Below are positions 42,803 to 52,380 of a DNA stretch of 54,053 nucleotides, one piece after another. Source of the DNA: Pseudomonadota bacterium (GTDB lineage: Bacteria > Pseudomonadota > Gammaproteobacteria > Steroidobacterales > Woeseiaceae); assembly GCA_027621915.1 (NCBI GenBank), contig JAQCAD010000019.1, positions 1 to 54,053 of the forward strand. The letters run 5' to 3'. The stretch's first letter is position 1. Every line of letters starts with the position of its first letter. The position numbers were made by a program, and so were the translations under genes. The notes under the pieces are model-generated. The model saw nothing but the letters and a program-made list of their open reading frames with translations, did not search any database and was not told the DNA's origin.

Positions 42803-44911
42803 TTGTCGAATATCAATTGTGCAAATCCGTGGCGCGGTCGAATTCTGCAAATTGCCGCAGTAATCGTCTTCGTTATTCCACTGGCATCAAGGGTGTTTTC
42901 GACGGACGCGCCCTCGCCACCCGACTATGGCATTGCCATGCAGGAGGGCTGGATTACCATGCCCGACGGTGTACGACTGGCCGCTGATTTCTACATGCCT
43001 GCTGGTGGCGCCGATGCGGAAAAATTTCCGGTGCTGCTCGAATATCTGCCTTACCGAAAGACGGAATCGCGGGCACGCAACTATTCGATGTTTTCGTACT
43101 TTGTCGAACGCGGCTATGTCATCGCCCGAGTGGACATTCGTGGCACAGGCAATAGCGAAGGTCGGCTGATTCCATACGAGTACTCTGATATCGAACTGGA
43201 CGATGGCGAGGTCGTCATCGACTGGCTGTCAAGACAGGACTGGTCCGACGGCAACGTCGGAATGTTCGGCATTTCCTGGGGCGGCTTCAATTCGATCCAA
43301 CTGGCGGTGCGAAACCCGCCGGCTCTGAAGGCCATTATTGCGGTTGATGCGACAGAAGATCTCTACCAGGACGATGTGCATTACATGGACGGCGTATTGC
43401 ACCTGGATTCCTGGGAGATGGCGCAGGATCTGGCCAATTCCCGACCTGGCGCACCGGACTACATTATCGACGATGACAATTTCAAAAACCGGTTTGATAC
43501 AGAGCCCTGGATGCTGACTTACAAGAATCAACAGAGAGACGGTGCCTTCTGGGACCGCGCATCGGCGCGCGACAAGTACGACAGGATCAAAATTCCGACT
43601 TTTCACATCGGCGGCTGGTACGACGGTTATCGCGACAGCCTGCCGCGCATGCTTGCCAACGTCGACGCGCCGATCAAGGCGATGATCGGTGCATGGTCAC
43701 ATGCCTTTCCACACGATCCTTATCCAAATCCCGGCATGGAGTGGCGCCATGAAGGCGTTCGCTGGTTCGATCAATGGTTGAAAGGCAAAGACACCGGAAT
43801 TATGGATGAGCCACGCTTCGCGGTGTACGTCCGCGACTGGCATCCGCCGGGTCCGTACCTCGAGTACGCACCTGGACACTGGCGTTGGGAAGACGGCTGG
43901 CCAATCGACCGCATCACCGATCGCCGCTTCTACCCGCAGGAAAACCACACGCTTTCCGGACAGCCCGCAGACGACACTGTGCATCAGTTGCGCTATGTGC
44001 CCTCGATCGGTATGGAAGCCGGTGGCCCGGTGATGTGGTGGGGCGATGTCGCGCATGATCAACGCCCGACAGATGCGTTCAGCCTCGTCTATGACTCGGC
44101 GGTGCTGGAAAGCGATACTGAAATTCTCGGCTTACCAAAAGCCGTGCTGAAAGTCGCTGCAGATGCGACACGTGCGAACTGGTTCGTGCGAATCTCGGAT
44201 GTCGCACCTGATGGTACAGTTACGCAGGTTGCGGGGGCCGGATTCAATGGCACGCATCGTAAATCGGCGCGAGAGCCACAAGACGTCGTACCCGGCGAGG
44301 TGTTTCCACTCGAGATCGAGATGCATTTTACGTCCTGGGTTTTCCCGAAAGGTCACCGCATTCGATTCGCCATTGCGAACGCACAATGGCCGATGATGTG
44401 GCCAACCCCCTATCAGATGACGACGTCGTTGCATCTTGGCGGTGCGGACGGATCGTACATTGAGCTGCCGGTTGTGCCGCCCGGCAATCGGCGAGCGCCT
44501 GCCTTTCTACCAATTATTGAGAGCCCAACGCTGCCGGGCTTTGAGTCCATCGATACCGGCACCAGCTCGGGCTACGGAGAGGTTTCGTCGGTCGATCGAA
44601 ATCCGCAGACGGGAGACGTAACGCTGAAAGCGACCAATACCGGGGCGACGCGCTTTCCATGGGGAACACAAACCTATCGTGAGGCGATCGTGCACAAAAC
44701 ATCGGATACTCACCCGGAGAACACATCAATGATCGGTACGCACCGCCTGGAAGTGACGCTGCCGAACCGCATCATTTTGTGGGAGGCCGAACTTTCGTTT
44801 ACGAGCGACTTCGAGAATTTTTATTACGAGTACCTTCGACGAGTTTCCGAGAACGGTGAAGTCGTAAGGGAAAAAACCTGGAAAGACAGGATTCCTCGCG
44901 ATTTTCAGTAA
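42803..44911 (+). CDS. CocE/NonD-type alpha/beta hydrolase (S15 family)
   Basis: A 702-residue exported hydrolase of the X-Pro dipeptidyl-peptidase/cocaine-esterase (CocE) family. The open frame begins with TTG at 42803 behind GGGAGCGAGG, and a signal anchor (about 14-33) follows. Landmarks are the LLEYLPYRKT segment, DIRGTGNSEG, the nucleophile elbow MFGISWGGFNSIQL, and the C-terminal jelly-roll domain from about residue 440 (LKVAADATRANWFVRIS). Such enzymes cleave peptides with proline or small esters/amides. It is transcribed divergently from the EEP-M14 gene with a short shared region. A 13-base tandem repeat follows its stop. Confidence 0.9.
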   Translation: MSNINCANPWRGRILQIAAVIVFVIPLASRVFSTDAPSPPDYGIAMQEGWITMPDGVRLAADFYMPAGGADAEKFPVLLEYLPYRKTESRARNYSMFSYFVERGYVIARVDIRGTGNSEGRLIPYEYSDIELDDGEVVIDWLSRQDWSDGNVGMFGISWGGFNSIQLAVRNPPALKAIIAVDATEDLYQDDVHYMDGVLHLDSWEMAQDLANSRPGAPDYIIDDDNFKNRFDTEPWMLTYKNQQRDGAFWDRASARDKYDRIKIPTFHIGGWYDGYRDSLPRMLANVDAPIKAMIGAWSHAFPHDPYPNPGMEWRHEGVRWFDQWLKGKDTGIMDEPRFAVYVRDWHPPGPYLEYAPGHWRWEDGWPIDRITDRRFYPQENHTLSGQPADDTVHQLRYVPSIGMEAGGPVMWWGDVAHDQRPTDAFSLVYDSAVLESDTEILGLPKAVLKVAADATRANWFVRISDVAPDGTVTQVAGAGFNGTHRKSAREPQDVVPGEVFPLEIEMHFTSWVFPKGHRIRFAIANAQWPMMWPTPYQMTTSLHLGGADGSYIELPVVPPGNRRAPAFLPIIESPTLPGFESIDTGTSSGYGEVSSVDRNPQTGDVTLKATNTGATRFPWGTQTYREAIVHKTSDTHPENTSMIGTHRLEVTLPNRIILWEAELSFTSDFENFYYEYLRRVSENGEVVREKTWKDRIPRDFQ

Positions 44912-44919
44912 CGGGATCC

Positions 44920-44945
44920 GACCCCTTATCCGGACCCCTTATCCG
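44920..44945. repeat. 13-base direct tandem repeat between convergent genes
   Basis: GACCCCTTATCCG occurs twice without a gap (44920-44932, 44933-44945), just past the CocE stop and covering the last codons of the PLP decarboxylase. The exact duplication suggests recent replication slippage. It gives the decarboxylase its final two codons. Confidence 0.8.
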
Positions 44946-46093
44946 GTGATCGTGACCAACTGATCGCTGTAGTGGCCGTTGAATTCCGTCCGGCCTGACA
45001 GGCTGTATGCTCCAATACCGGAAAACTCGAGGTAATCACCGGGACGAATATCTACCGGCAATTCGACTTCGCCTGGCATCGTGTCGGTTGAGTCGCAGGT
45101 TGGCCCATGCAGTCGAAAAGACTGCGTTTCTCCTCGGAGCGTTTTGCCGTCGCGAAACGCACGAACGGGAAAGCGCTCATGGCCCTTGAAGCGCAATTCC
45201 CAGAATATTCCGTACATACCGTCGTTCAGATAAAGACGCTGTTCCTTGCGTAACAGCACCTCGACGACGGCGGACAAACCCGGCGCCGCCAAAGCGCGGC
45301 CGGGTTCGACCAGAACTTCGCGATTGCTGGCGGGCGGCAATGTCGCCACGTTAGCCCGAATGACATCAAAATATTCGTTTAACGATGGCACCTCGAATCC
45401 CGGGTAGGATCTCGGAAATCCGCCACCGATATCGATCAGCCGTATTTCGAAAGGGAGCGCCGCAAGCACGTTTCGCGCCAGGCCGATGGCATGCCGATAA
45501 GCATCCGGACTGGTCACCGATGATCCGACATTGAACGCAAGTGCGGGCTCAGCGCCGGCGCCTGCAATCGCATTCAGGATGTCCGCTACATCGGCCGGTG
45601 GCGCGCCGAATCGGACAGACAAGTCCTGCATTGCCGACGGATGCGACGTCGCCATACGAGCGAATACCACCGATGATCCCATGTCGATTTCACCGGCCAG
45701 CGGTTCAAGACCGCTCAAGTGATCGATCATGAAATGCTTAACACCGAATCGGGATTGAGCCTCCCTTGCGGCGCCGCGCAACCTGACCGGGGTCATGAAA
45801 TAGCACAACGCATCTGGACAGACCTGCATGACCGTCTCGATCTCTGCCAGCGACGCGCAATCGAAATGCCGCACGCCACCCTGGTAAATCAGCTGAATGA
45901 TGTCCGGATAGGCATTGGCCTTGACGGCATAAAGGACCCGCCCTGGAAAACCGGCGACAAAGTCCCGTGCGTTCGCCTCGTAGACATCCGGATAAATGCA
46001 GTAAACCGGAATGACCGGTTGCAACGCGCGCAACATCTCTTCGACGTTTGCGAAACTAACCCGATTAATTTTCATCACGCCGAATCTGTTCAC
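44939..46093 (-). CDS. Type-III PLP decarboxylase (ornithine/lysine/diaminopimelate family)
   Basis: A 384-residue alanine-racemase-fold decarboxylase. PLP lysine is in LYAVKANAYP, the FDCASLAEIE and IDIGGGFPRSY loops bind cofactor phosphate, EPGRALAAPG binds the cofactor, and GPTCDSTD carries the catalytic cysteine of the partner subunit. This layout is typical of ornithine, lysine and carboxynorspermidine decarboxylases; which one cannot be said. It starts with GTG in a GTGA overlap with the M28 gene stop, so translation is coupled. An internal ATG at residue 7 is an alternative start. Confidence 0.9.
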   Translation of the reverse strand: MNRFGVMKINRVSFANVEEMLRALQPVIPVYCIYPDVYEANARDFVAGFPGRVLYAVKANAYPDIIQLIYQGGVRHFDCASLAEIETVMQVCPDALCYFMTPVRLRGAAREAQSRFGVKHFMIDHLSGLEPLAGEIDMGSSVVFARMATSHPSAMQDLSVRFGAPPADVADILNAIAGAGAEPALAFNVGSSVTSPDAYRHAIGLARNVLAALPFEIRLIDIGGGFPRSYPGFEVPSLNEYFDVIRANVATLPPASNREVLVEPGRALAAPGLSAVVEVLLRKEQRLYLNDGMYGIFWELRFKGHERFPVRAFRDGKTLRGETQSFRLHGPTCDSTDTMPGEVELPVDIRPGDYLEFSGIGAYSLSGRTEFNGHYSDQLVTITG

Positions 46094-47328
46094 TCAACCG
46101 TTGTTTCGACCAACGTGGCCACAGCCGACAAAGTCGTCTGAGCGGCATTCAGCCCGAGGCGAAAATCCTTGTCGGTAAAGTTGGTCCACACGTCGAGTGG
46201 CGTATGCCAGGTTGGATTCCAGCCGCCGCCGGTGTGGGCGCCCCGCTCGTTTTCTCGCAGGCTTATGGATGGCACAATATTCATGAACGGCGTGGAATCA
46301 GTATTGGTCATATGCGGACCAACAGTTGCCGGGTAGTCGGTGTTGTACGCATCGGCCGCTGCCTTGAATACGAATGCCAGTCGCATGGAATCGTCGGCCA
46401 GGTCCGATGCCGACTGAAACTCGATGTTCACGTCGGCTTCGGGTCGCTGGTCACGACTGACCGTTCCATCGGCGCGCGGTGCACCATGGTCCCACAGCAT
46501 CATGTCGTGTTGAATCATGCCCAGCCATTTTGGCTCCGGATAAAACCCCGAGCCCGCTGGATTTTCGATGCCCTGAAGTTCCTGGCGCTGTTCGACATAG
46601 GCACTGGAACCGTTTAGCCCCGTTTCCTCATTGTTCCACAGCGCAAAACGGATCGATCGCTCCGTCCGTACGCCCGGCGCACTAAAAATTCGAGCGAGTT
46701 CGATTACCAGTGCAGTACCGGAGCCATCGTCGTTTACCGCCTCGTTGACACCGTGACCGTCCATGTGCGCCCCGATGATGTACATCTCATCCGGCCGGGT
46801 GCTGCCAATCTTGGTGCAATAGACATTCTGGCGCTCGCCGTTAACCGGTTCCTCCGCATTGAGCATTCGAATCCGTTCATCCGGCTGTGCATTGAGATCA
46901 CGATTGACGCTGGTGGGCGCCCGATACCCGTAAATTGAAGACCCACCCGGTCCGCTGCCGTTTCGCCCGACGGCGCCCCCGGTCGGCGTTCTGAGATCTG
47001 GCATTGCTGTGAGCGGTGGTGCCGGTGACCTGGGAGGACTCGGCTCCGGATCGAACAGGTATGTCAGGCGCTCGACATTGTCGCAGCCGGCCGCAATCAG
47101 TTGCTGCTCGATCCAGTCAATCGCGTCGCGATTACGGGACGTGCCCTGCCGACGGTCGCCGAACTGAGTAAGACCTTTAAGCGTGGATTTATAGCTCTCC
47201 AGCGTCAGGCGACTCACCAGTACCTCGACCGGGTCCGCAGCGGCCTGTTGCGCCACCGCAGTATTTTTCGCAGTGAATGAAAGAAACACGACGCCGCAAA
47301 TCATGGCAATTCGAGAGTTGAGAATCAT
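46090..47328 (-). CDS. Exported M28-family peptidase
   Basis: A 412-residue secreted zinc aminopeptidase of the M28 family. The open frame starts at 47457; ATG at 47326-47328 is the first to give a signal peptide (MILNSRIAMICG to TAVAQQ). The metal set is seen as GAHMDGHGVNEAVNDDGSGT with the typical H-x-D and DDGSG, ALWNNEETGLNGSSAYVEQ with the catalytic glutamate pair, and further aspartate/histidine ligands in TNTDSTPFMN and THTPLDVW type. It starts an operon with the PLP decarboxylase (overlap of four bases). Confidence 0.9.
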   Translation of the reverse strand: MILNSRIAMICGVVFLSFTAKNTAVAQQAAADPVEVLVSRLTLESYKSTLKGLTQFGDRRQGTSRNRDAIDWIEQQLIAAGCDNVERLTYLFDPEPSPPRSPAPPLTAMPDLRTPTGGAVGRNGSGPGGSSIYGYRAPTSVNRDLNAQPDERIRMLNAEEPVNGERQNVYCTKIGSTRPDEMYIIGAHMDGHGVNEAVNDDGSGTALVIELARIFSAPGVRTERSIRFALWNNEETGLNGSSAYVEQRQELQGIENPAGSGFYPEPKWLGMIQHDMMLWDHGAPRADGTVSRDQRPEADVNIEFQSASDLADDSMRLAFVFKAAADAYNTDYPATVGPHMTNTDSTPFMNIVPSISLRENERGAHTGGGWNPTWHTPLDVWTNFTDKDFRLGLNAAQTTLSAVATLVETTVE

Positions 47329-47451
47329 GGTGACCCCGGTATTAGTCTGAGTATTTGTGTGTCCAAGCATATGCAGACGCGACGCCAAGGTCCAATCCAG
47401 ACCCACTGCTGATAGTATTCGCAGCCTAAAGCAATTCCGGAGAACTCGACC

Positions 47452-49593
47452 ATGCAACGCCCGAGCCCGATTGTTGGCCTCACCGTTTTCCTGCTCGCGG
47501 CCGGCTGTTCCGGGGGCAACTCACCAGAGTCCGTTGTGAACAATACTACCGAATCTTCAAACCCTTTTTTTGTTGACAGCGAACTACCTTACGGTATGCC
47601 ACCGTTCGACCTGATCAGGAACGAACATTTCGCGCCGGCATTCGAGCGCGGAATGGCCGAGGAAATGACCGAGGTAATGGTTATCGTCTCGAACCCGGAA
47701 CCCGCCAGCTTCGACAACACCATTGTGGCGCTGGAACTTTCCGGACAACTGCTCAGTCGCTCCCGACGTGTATTTTCCAGCCTCACCGGGGCACATACAA
47801 ACGATGCGCTGAAGGTGATTCAGAAAGACATGGCCCCGAGGTTTTCGTCGCATAACGACAGCATTAACCTGAATCCGGACCTGTTCGCTCGTGTGGCCGA
47901 TCTTTACGCCGTGCGGGAAACGCTGGGTCTGGATGCCGAATCGCTCCGTCTCCTTGAACGCTACTACAGCGATTTCATACGTGCGGGCGCACAACTTTCA
48001 GATGTCCAGAAAGAGCGGTTGCGAGAAATCAACTCGGAACTCGCTCAATTGGGAACGGCGTTTAGCCAGAACGTGCTGAGCGAGGTAAACGATTCTGCCA
48101 TCGTCGTCGATTCGCGGGGAGAACTTGCGGGCCTGTCGGATAGCCAGATTGACAGCGCCGCGGCGGAGGCCTCATCCCGGCAACTCGATGGAAAGTTCGT
48201 ACTCACGCTGCAAAACACGACATTGCAGCCGTTGATCACTTCACTGGAAAATCGGGCACTACGCCAACGCATTCAGGAAACGTCCGCGATGCGCGGCAGC
48301 CGCGGTAACGAGTACGACAATCGCGGCATTGTCACGCGTGTGCTCGAGTTGCGATCGGAAAAGGCAACGCTCCTGGGTTTTGAGAGCCACGCCGCATTCA
48401 TACTTGAAAATCAGACAGCCCACACCGTCAGTGCCGTGAATGACATGTTGGGCCGTCTTGGCCCCAGGGCATATGCCAACGCTCGCAAGGAAGCGGAAGA
48501 CCTGCAGACGCTCATCAACGAAACGGAAACGAAGCCATTCGAACTGGCGTCTTGGGACTGGCTTTACTACACAGAAAAATTGCGACAAAAACGTTATGAC
48601 CTCGACGCAGATCAACTCAAGCCCTATTTCGAAATTGATCGGGTGCTGAACGACGGAGTTTTTCATTCGGCCGAGAAACTCTACGGCGTTACATTTGAAG
48701 AGCGACCGGAACTGCCTGTTTACCAGGAGGACGTTCGCGTATTTGAAGTTTTCTTCGACGGGGAACCTGCCGGGCTTTTCATATTCGACGCCTACGCCCG
48801 AGACACCAAACGTGGTGGAGCGTGGATGAACGCTTACGTGTCGCAGTCCAGATTGTTGAACGAGAGACCCGTCGTTGCCAATCACCTCAACGTTATCAAA
48901 CCAGCGGAGGGAGAGCCGACACTGCTCACACTGGACGAAGTAACTACAATGTTTCACGAATTTGGCCACGCATTGCACGGCCTGTTCTCTGATGTCAATT
49001 ATCCGCACTTCTCCGGCACCAGCGTGCCGCGTGATTTTGTGGAGTACCCGTCACAGGTAAACGAGATGTGGGCGACCTGGCCGGAAGTGCTGTCAAACTA
49101 TGCCGTCCACTACCGGACGGGCGAACCCATTCCACTGGAACTTCTCGAGAAGGTAATTGCCGCACAACAGTTCAATGAAGGATTTACGACCGGCGAATAC
49201 CTGGCGGCAGCAATTGTCGACCAGGCCCTGCATCAACTCCCGATTGAAGATATTCCGCCCGCCGAGGCTCTGATGGAAACGCAGTCGAAAATCCTGCACG
49301 ATGCCGCCATCGAGTTCGACGCCGTACCGCCACGCTACAGCGCACCCTACTTCAGCCACATTATGGGAGGGTATTCCGCTGGCTATTACTCGTACATCTG
49401 GGCAGAGGTTCTCGATGCCGACAGCGTACAGTGGTTCAGGGAAAATGGTGGCCTGAAGCGCGAAAACGGCAACCATTTCCGCAAGTCCTTGCTTTCAAAA
49501 GGCGGTAGCGTTGACGCGATGGAGTTGTTCCGGAATTTTCGAGGCGCGGATCCATCGATTGAGCCGTTACTGGAAAGGCGCGGTTTGAATTGA
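47452..49593 (+). CDS. M3-family oligopeptidase lipoprotein
   Basis: A 713-residue zinc oligopeptidase (Dcp/oligopeptidase-A type). The N-terminus FLLAAGCSGGN ends in a lipobox, so it is probably exported and lipid-anchored; OpdA and Dcp are usually without this. The zinc site is MFHEFGHALHGLFS with the further ligand in EYPSQVNEMWATW. The C-terminal HIMGGYSAGYYSYIWAEVLDAD is typical of the family. ATG at 47452 fits the signal. It would cut short peptides released by other exported proteases here. A GCN-containing spacer before the HipA gene holds nothing of note. Confidence 0.92.
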   Translation: MQRPSPIVGLTVFLLAAGCSGGNSPESVVNNTTESSNPFFVDSELPYGMPPFDLIRNEHFAPAFERGMAEEMTEVMVIVSNPEPASFDNTIVALELSGQLLSRSRRVFSSLTGAHTNDALKVIQKDMAPRFSSHNDSINLNPDLFARVADLYAVRETLGLDAESLRLLERYYSDFIRAGAQLSDVQKERLREINSELAQLGTAFSQNVLSEVNDSAIVVDSRGELAGLSDSQIDSAAAEASSRQLDGKFVLTLQNTTLQPLITSLENRALRQRIQETSAMRGSRGNEYDNRGIVTRVLELRSEKATLLGFESHAAFILENQTAHTVSAVNDMLGRLGPRAYANARKEAEDLQTLINETETKPFELASWDWLYYTEKLRQKRYDLDADQLKPYFEIDRVLNDGVFHSAEKLYGVTFEERPELPVYQEDVRVFEVFFDGEPAGLFIFDAYARDTKRGGAWMNAYVSQSRLLNERPVVANHLNVIKPAEGEPTLLTLDEVTTMFHEFGHALHGLFSDVNYPHFSGTSVPRDFVEYPSQVNEMWATWPEVLSNYAVHYRTGEPIPLELLEKVIAAQQFNEGFTTGEYLAAAIVDQALHQLPIEDIPPAEALMETQSKILHDAAIEFDAVPPRYSAPYFSHIMGGYSAGYYSYIWAEVLDADSVQWFRENGGLKRENGNHFRKSLLSKGGSVDAMELFRNFRGADPSIEPLLERRGLN

Positions 49594-49660
49594 ACGACCC
49601 CGGTCATTCATAGTCGGCCGATCAGTTCCGCAAACAGAAATATCCGAATGGATAGCTGAC

Positions 49661-50965
49661 CTAGAACAGCTCAATGCGAAGCGCATTCTGTATTTTATCG
49701 CGTTGCAGAGCCGCCACGCTGACTTCATCTGCGTAGTCGGTCCAACGTGAAATTACCGATCGAACCTCTTCAACGATCGTTTCGGCGCGACCACGCTTCA
49801 TCGACACCGTCTTCGCACACTCTTTAAAATCCTGGAGTGTGAAATCGTCCCGTTTGCCATTCATCGACATCTGGTGACTCGATGTCCACAAGCCGGACGG
49901 CGCATAGCTGTAAACCACATCAAACGCCGGCGCCAGCGACCAGGTGCCTGACTTGTCCATCAGGAACGCAATGTTCTTCACATGGTCGTCCTGATTGCGG
50001 CCAATCAAATTAAACGCCATGCGTCGAAACTCTTGTTCGATCGAATCCATGGACAGGCCGAGTTCGCGAATCACGATGAAAGCCTGCTCGTAACTGCAGG
50101 CCCCCGGCATGTTGTAGTCGAAATGGGCAAGCGCGCCCAACGACTGCATGTGCAGTTTTTGCCCGCCAGGCTGACGGTCGAACCTCCGTGTCATAAAATG
50201 GCGGCGACCGCTTTCCTCAAGTAGCCGGCATTCGTTCATCGTAATACCCGCATCGACGGCCATTTTGTAATACGCGTATTCGATGACACCGTATCCCTGC
50301 GGATCGTCGAGTTCCTTGTCACGATTTCCGCGAACACCGTCAAATTTCAGAACCCAGTAATCGAATCCGTCGCCAGCGGTCACCTGGCCGGACCTGACTT
50401 CGCCCGTGGTCGAATTCCACGCAACAATCGCCTTCGCCCGTGCACCCCCTGCCGACGTGCCCACGCGAAGAATGTCCCGCAATGCCGCTTCTTTTTCCGG
50501 ATCGCTAAACGAACCCTGCAGGTTATTCCGGTGACTCAGTACGTCGGAGGCGAGGTCGACAAGATTGTCAACATCAACGCGAGTCGCCGTTTTCGATTTC
50601 GGACCAATGATCGGCGCGAATTCCAGCGCGCCCATGCCACGCGATCCGGTGTAGCAGAGTCGCTCGACCGCATTGAATGACCGGGGCGAACGGCCCTGCG
50701 TCGCCAGCCAGGCATCGATTAGTGCATTACCAAACGAATCCGGCAACGAGTCGGCCAGTAAACCGGGCAAACCATGAAAAGTCTGACGGGATAATTCGGG
50801 AAATCGGAAAACCTTTGGTGAAAGCGGCATCATCAGAGGCGCCACCTGGATGTCACTTCGTATGAAGTCACGGTCATACTCGAATTCCGCAACGTCTGCG
50901 TCGTCGTCGATCGCTACTGCGGCAATGGTTCTGCCCCATAACCTGACTTCTGCGACAGTGGTCAT
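49661..50965 (-). CDS. hipA: HipA-type serine/threonine kinase toxin
   Basis: A 434-residue HipA-family kinase. The phosphate loop is GTSAGGARAKAIVAW, the catalytic aspartate motif is GRNQDDHVKNIAFLMD, and the metal-binding LAPAFDVVYSY follows. E. coli HipA phosphorylates glutamyl-tRNA synthetase and stops growth; the target here may differ. The family length of about 430-440 fits. It overlaps hipB by four bases. The pair is the only clear toxin-antitoxin unit in the window. Confidence 0.93.
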   Translation of the reverse strand: MTTVAEVRLWGRTIAAVAIDDDADVAEFEYDRDFIRSDIQVAPLMMPLSPKVFRFPELSRQTFHGLPGLLADSLPDSFGNALIDAWLATQGRSPRSFNAVERLCYTGSRGMGALEFAPIIGPKSKTATRVDVDNLVDLASDVLSHRNNLQGSFSDPEKEAALRDILRVGTSAGGARAKAIVAWNSTTGEVRSGQVTAGDGFDYWVLKFDGVRGNRDKELDDPQGYGVIEYAYYKMAVDAGITMNECRLLEESGRRHFMTRRFDRQPGGQKLHMQSLGALAHFDYNMPGACSYEQAFIVIRELGLSMDSIEQEFRRMAFNLIGRNQDDHVKNIAFLMDKSGTWSLAPAFDVVYSYAPSGLWTSSHQMSMNGKRDDFTLQDFKECAKTVSMKRGRAETIVEEVRSVISRWTDYADEVSVAALQRDKIQNALRIELF

Positions 50966-51312
50966 GACTCATCGCCCCAGCGCCAGTCGCGCACCGGCGC
51001 GTCGGCAGAGCTTCGCCTGGACGATGCGCGCTGCCGCTCTCTTCGCTTGTTTTTCAGAAGCTCCATTGGCCTTGGACCCTGACCGGGCAGCCATCCACCG
51101 AACTGCTCCAGCAAGCCAAGGACGCGCAGAATTCGCACCAGGCTCATCGTTTGGGTGGAGCGACCTGCTTCCAGGCGCTCAACGGTGCTGCGGCTCACGC
51201 CGGCCTGGCCGGCCAGCTCTGACTGGGTCAGGCCAGAATCGATCCGTTGCCGCGCGATGCTTCGACCCATAGCGGCCAGAAAAACTTCATCGGTGATCGA
51301 AAAATCAGTCAT
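50962..51312 (-). CDS. hipB: HipB-type XRE antitoxin
   Basis: A 116-residue helix-turn-helix repressor (start ATG at 51310-51312; GTG at 51324 is an alternative). The XRE fold is seen in ARQRIDSGLTQSELAGQAGV and SRSTVERLEAG, the usual recognition helix region. A basic tail (KNKRRERQRASSRR) follows. It would hold the HipA kinase inactive and repress its own promoter. Overlap with hipA by four bases couples their translation. Confidence 0.92.
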   Translation of the reverse strand: MTDFSITDEVFLAAMGRSIARQRIDSGLTQSELAGQAGVSRSTVERLEAGRSTQTMSLVRILRVLGLLEQFGGWLPGQGPRPMELLKNKRRERQRASSRRSSADAPVRDWRWGDES

Positions 51313-51324
51313 TGCGTGACTCAC

Positions 51325-51373
51325 ATATGATGTATTAAGGCCTTTTTATATCATATTTCCGCATTTATGATGT
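51325..51373 (-). promoter_or_regulatory. Probable HipB operator half-sites
   Basis: ATATGATGTA (51325-51334) and TATATCATAT (51347-51356) form an imperfect inverted repeat 22 bases centre to centre, and a third TATGATGT copy occurs at 51366-51373. All lie directly upstream of hipB and overlap a TATAAA-like stretch, as expected for HipB autorepression. The spacing of about two turns suits dimer pairs. Confidence 0.6.
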
Positions 51374-51429
51374 TTTATTTAGGTCACATTATTCAAATTC
51401 GACAAGCCGAAAACGGCCCCGCAACTTCG

Positions 51430-52335
51430 TCAACCCTGCCCTTTGGTACCTGTTTTGCCCTTTTTCGCGTTTTTCTCGATGAACTCGATCACCATTCCTG
51501 CAACATCCTTGCCGGTCGCCTTTTCGATACCTTCGAGGCCCGGGGTTGAGTTGACTTCCATTACGACGGGCCCGTGATTGGATCGAAGCAGATCGACACC
51601 GGCGACATTCAATCCCATGACTTTGGCAGACCGAACCGCCGTCGATCGCTCCTCAGGCGTAATCCTGATGAGCGTTGCCGAGCCTCCCCGATGCAAATTT
51701 GAGCGAAATTCGCCCTCCTTACCCTGTCGCATCATCGACGCGACCACTTTGTCGCCGATCACGAAGCAACGTATGTCCGCGCCGCCAGCCTCCTTGATGT
51801 ATTCCTGCACCATGAAATTCGCTTTCAGGCCACGGAACGCTTCGATCACACTCTCGGCAGCCTTCGTTGTTTCCGCCAGCACGACGCCGACGCCCTGGGT
51901 TCCCTCGAGCAGCTTGATCACAACTGGTGCGCCGCCCACGAATGCCAGCAGGTCATCCGTGTCATCCGGCGAATTTGCAAATCCTGTCACCGGCAACCCA
52001 ATGCCTTTGCGAGACAATAATTGCAGTGCCCGCAACTTATCCCTGGACCGGGTTATGGCCACCGATTCGTTGACAGAATAGACACCCATCATTTCAAACT
52101 GCCGAACGACGGCTGTCCCGTAAAACGATATCGACGCGCCAATGCGGGGAATGATCGCGTCGACGCCTTTAATCAATTTTCCATCGATATGAATTTCGGG
52201 TTTGTGGCTCGTGATATTCATGTAGCAACGTTTATGGTTGATGACAACCATCTCGTGCTCGCGCTCTTTCCCTGCTTCTACCAATCGCTTGGTTGAATAG
52301 AGATTCCTGTTTCTCGAAAGAATTCCGATTTTCAT
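51430..52335 (-). CDS. rimK: Ribosomal protein S6 glutamate ligase (RimK)
   Basis: A 301-residue ATP-grasp ligase that adds glutamate to the C-terminus of ribosomal protein S6. Diagnostic parts are [18 protein letters not shown], the RGASIS-type [12 protein letters not shown] segment, the [11 protein letters not shown] phosphate loop, and [18 protein letters not shown] with metal-binding glutamate and asparagine. It lies 45 bases downstream of the aspartoacylase-like gene on the same strand, a pairing seen in other Proteobacteria. A basic C-terminal tail ([11 protein letters not shown]) is extra. Confidence 0.95.
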   Translation of the reverse strand: MKIGILSRNRNLYSTKRLVEAGKEREHEMVVINHKRCYMNITSHKPEIHIDGKLIKGVDAIIPRIGASISFYGTAVVRQFEMMGVYSVNESVAITRSRDKLRALQLLSRKGIGLPVTGFANSPDDTDDLLAFVGGAPVVIKLLEGTQGVGVVLAETTKAAESVIEAFRGLKANFMVQEYIKEAGGADIRCFVIGDKVVASMMRQGKEGEFRSNLHRGGSATLIRITPEERSTAVRSAKVMGLNVAGVDLLRSNHGPVVMEVNSTPGLEGIEKATGKDVAGMVIEFIEKNAKKGKTGTKGQG

Positions 52336-52380
52336 TGCATTGATCTCTGAAATATTATTCTGATGTTGCGCCGATTCGTA

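Noticed and set aside
48259-49008. Minus-strand open frame of 249 codons
   Set aside because: Antisense to the M3 peptidase including its HEFGH region; shadow.
51406-51417. GCCG-AAAA-CGGC hairpin after rimK as terminator
   Set aside because: The stem has only four pairs and no T-run follows on the minus strand.
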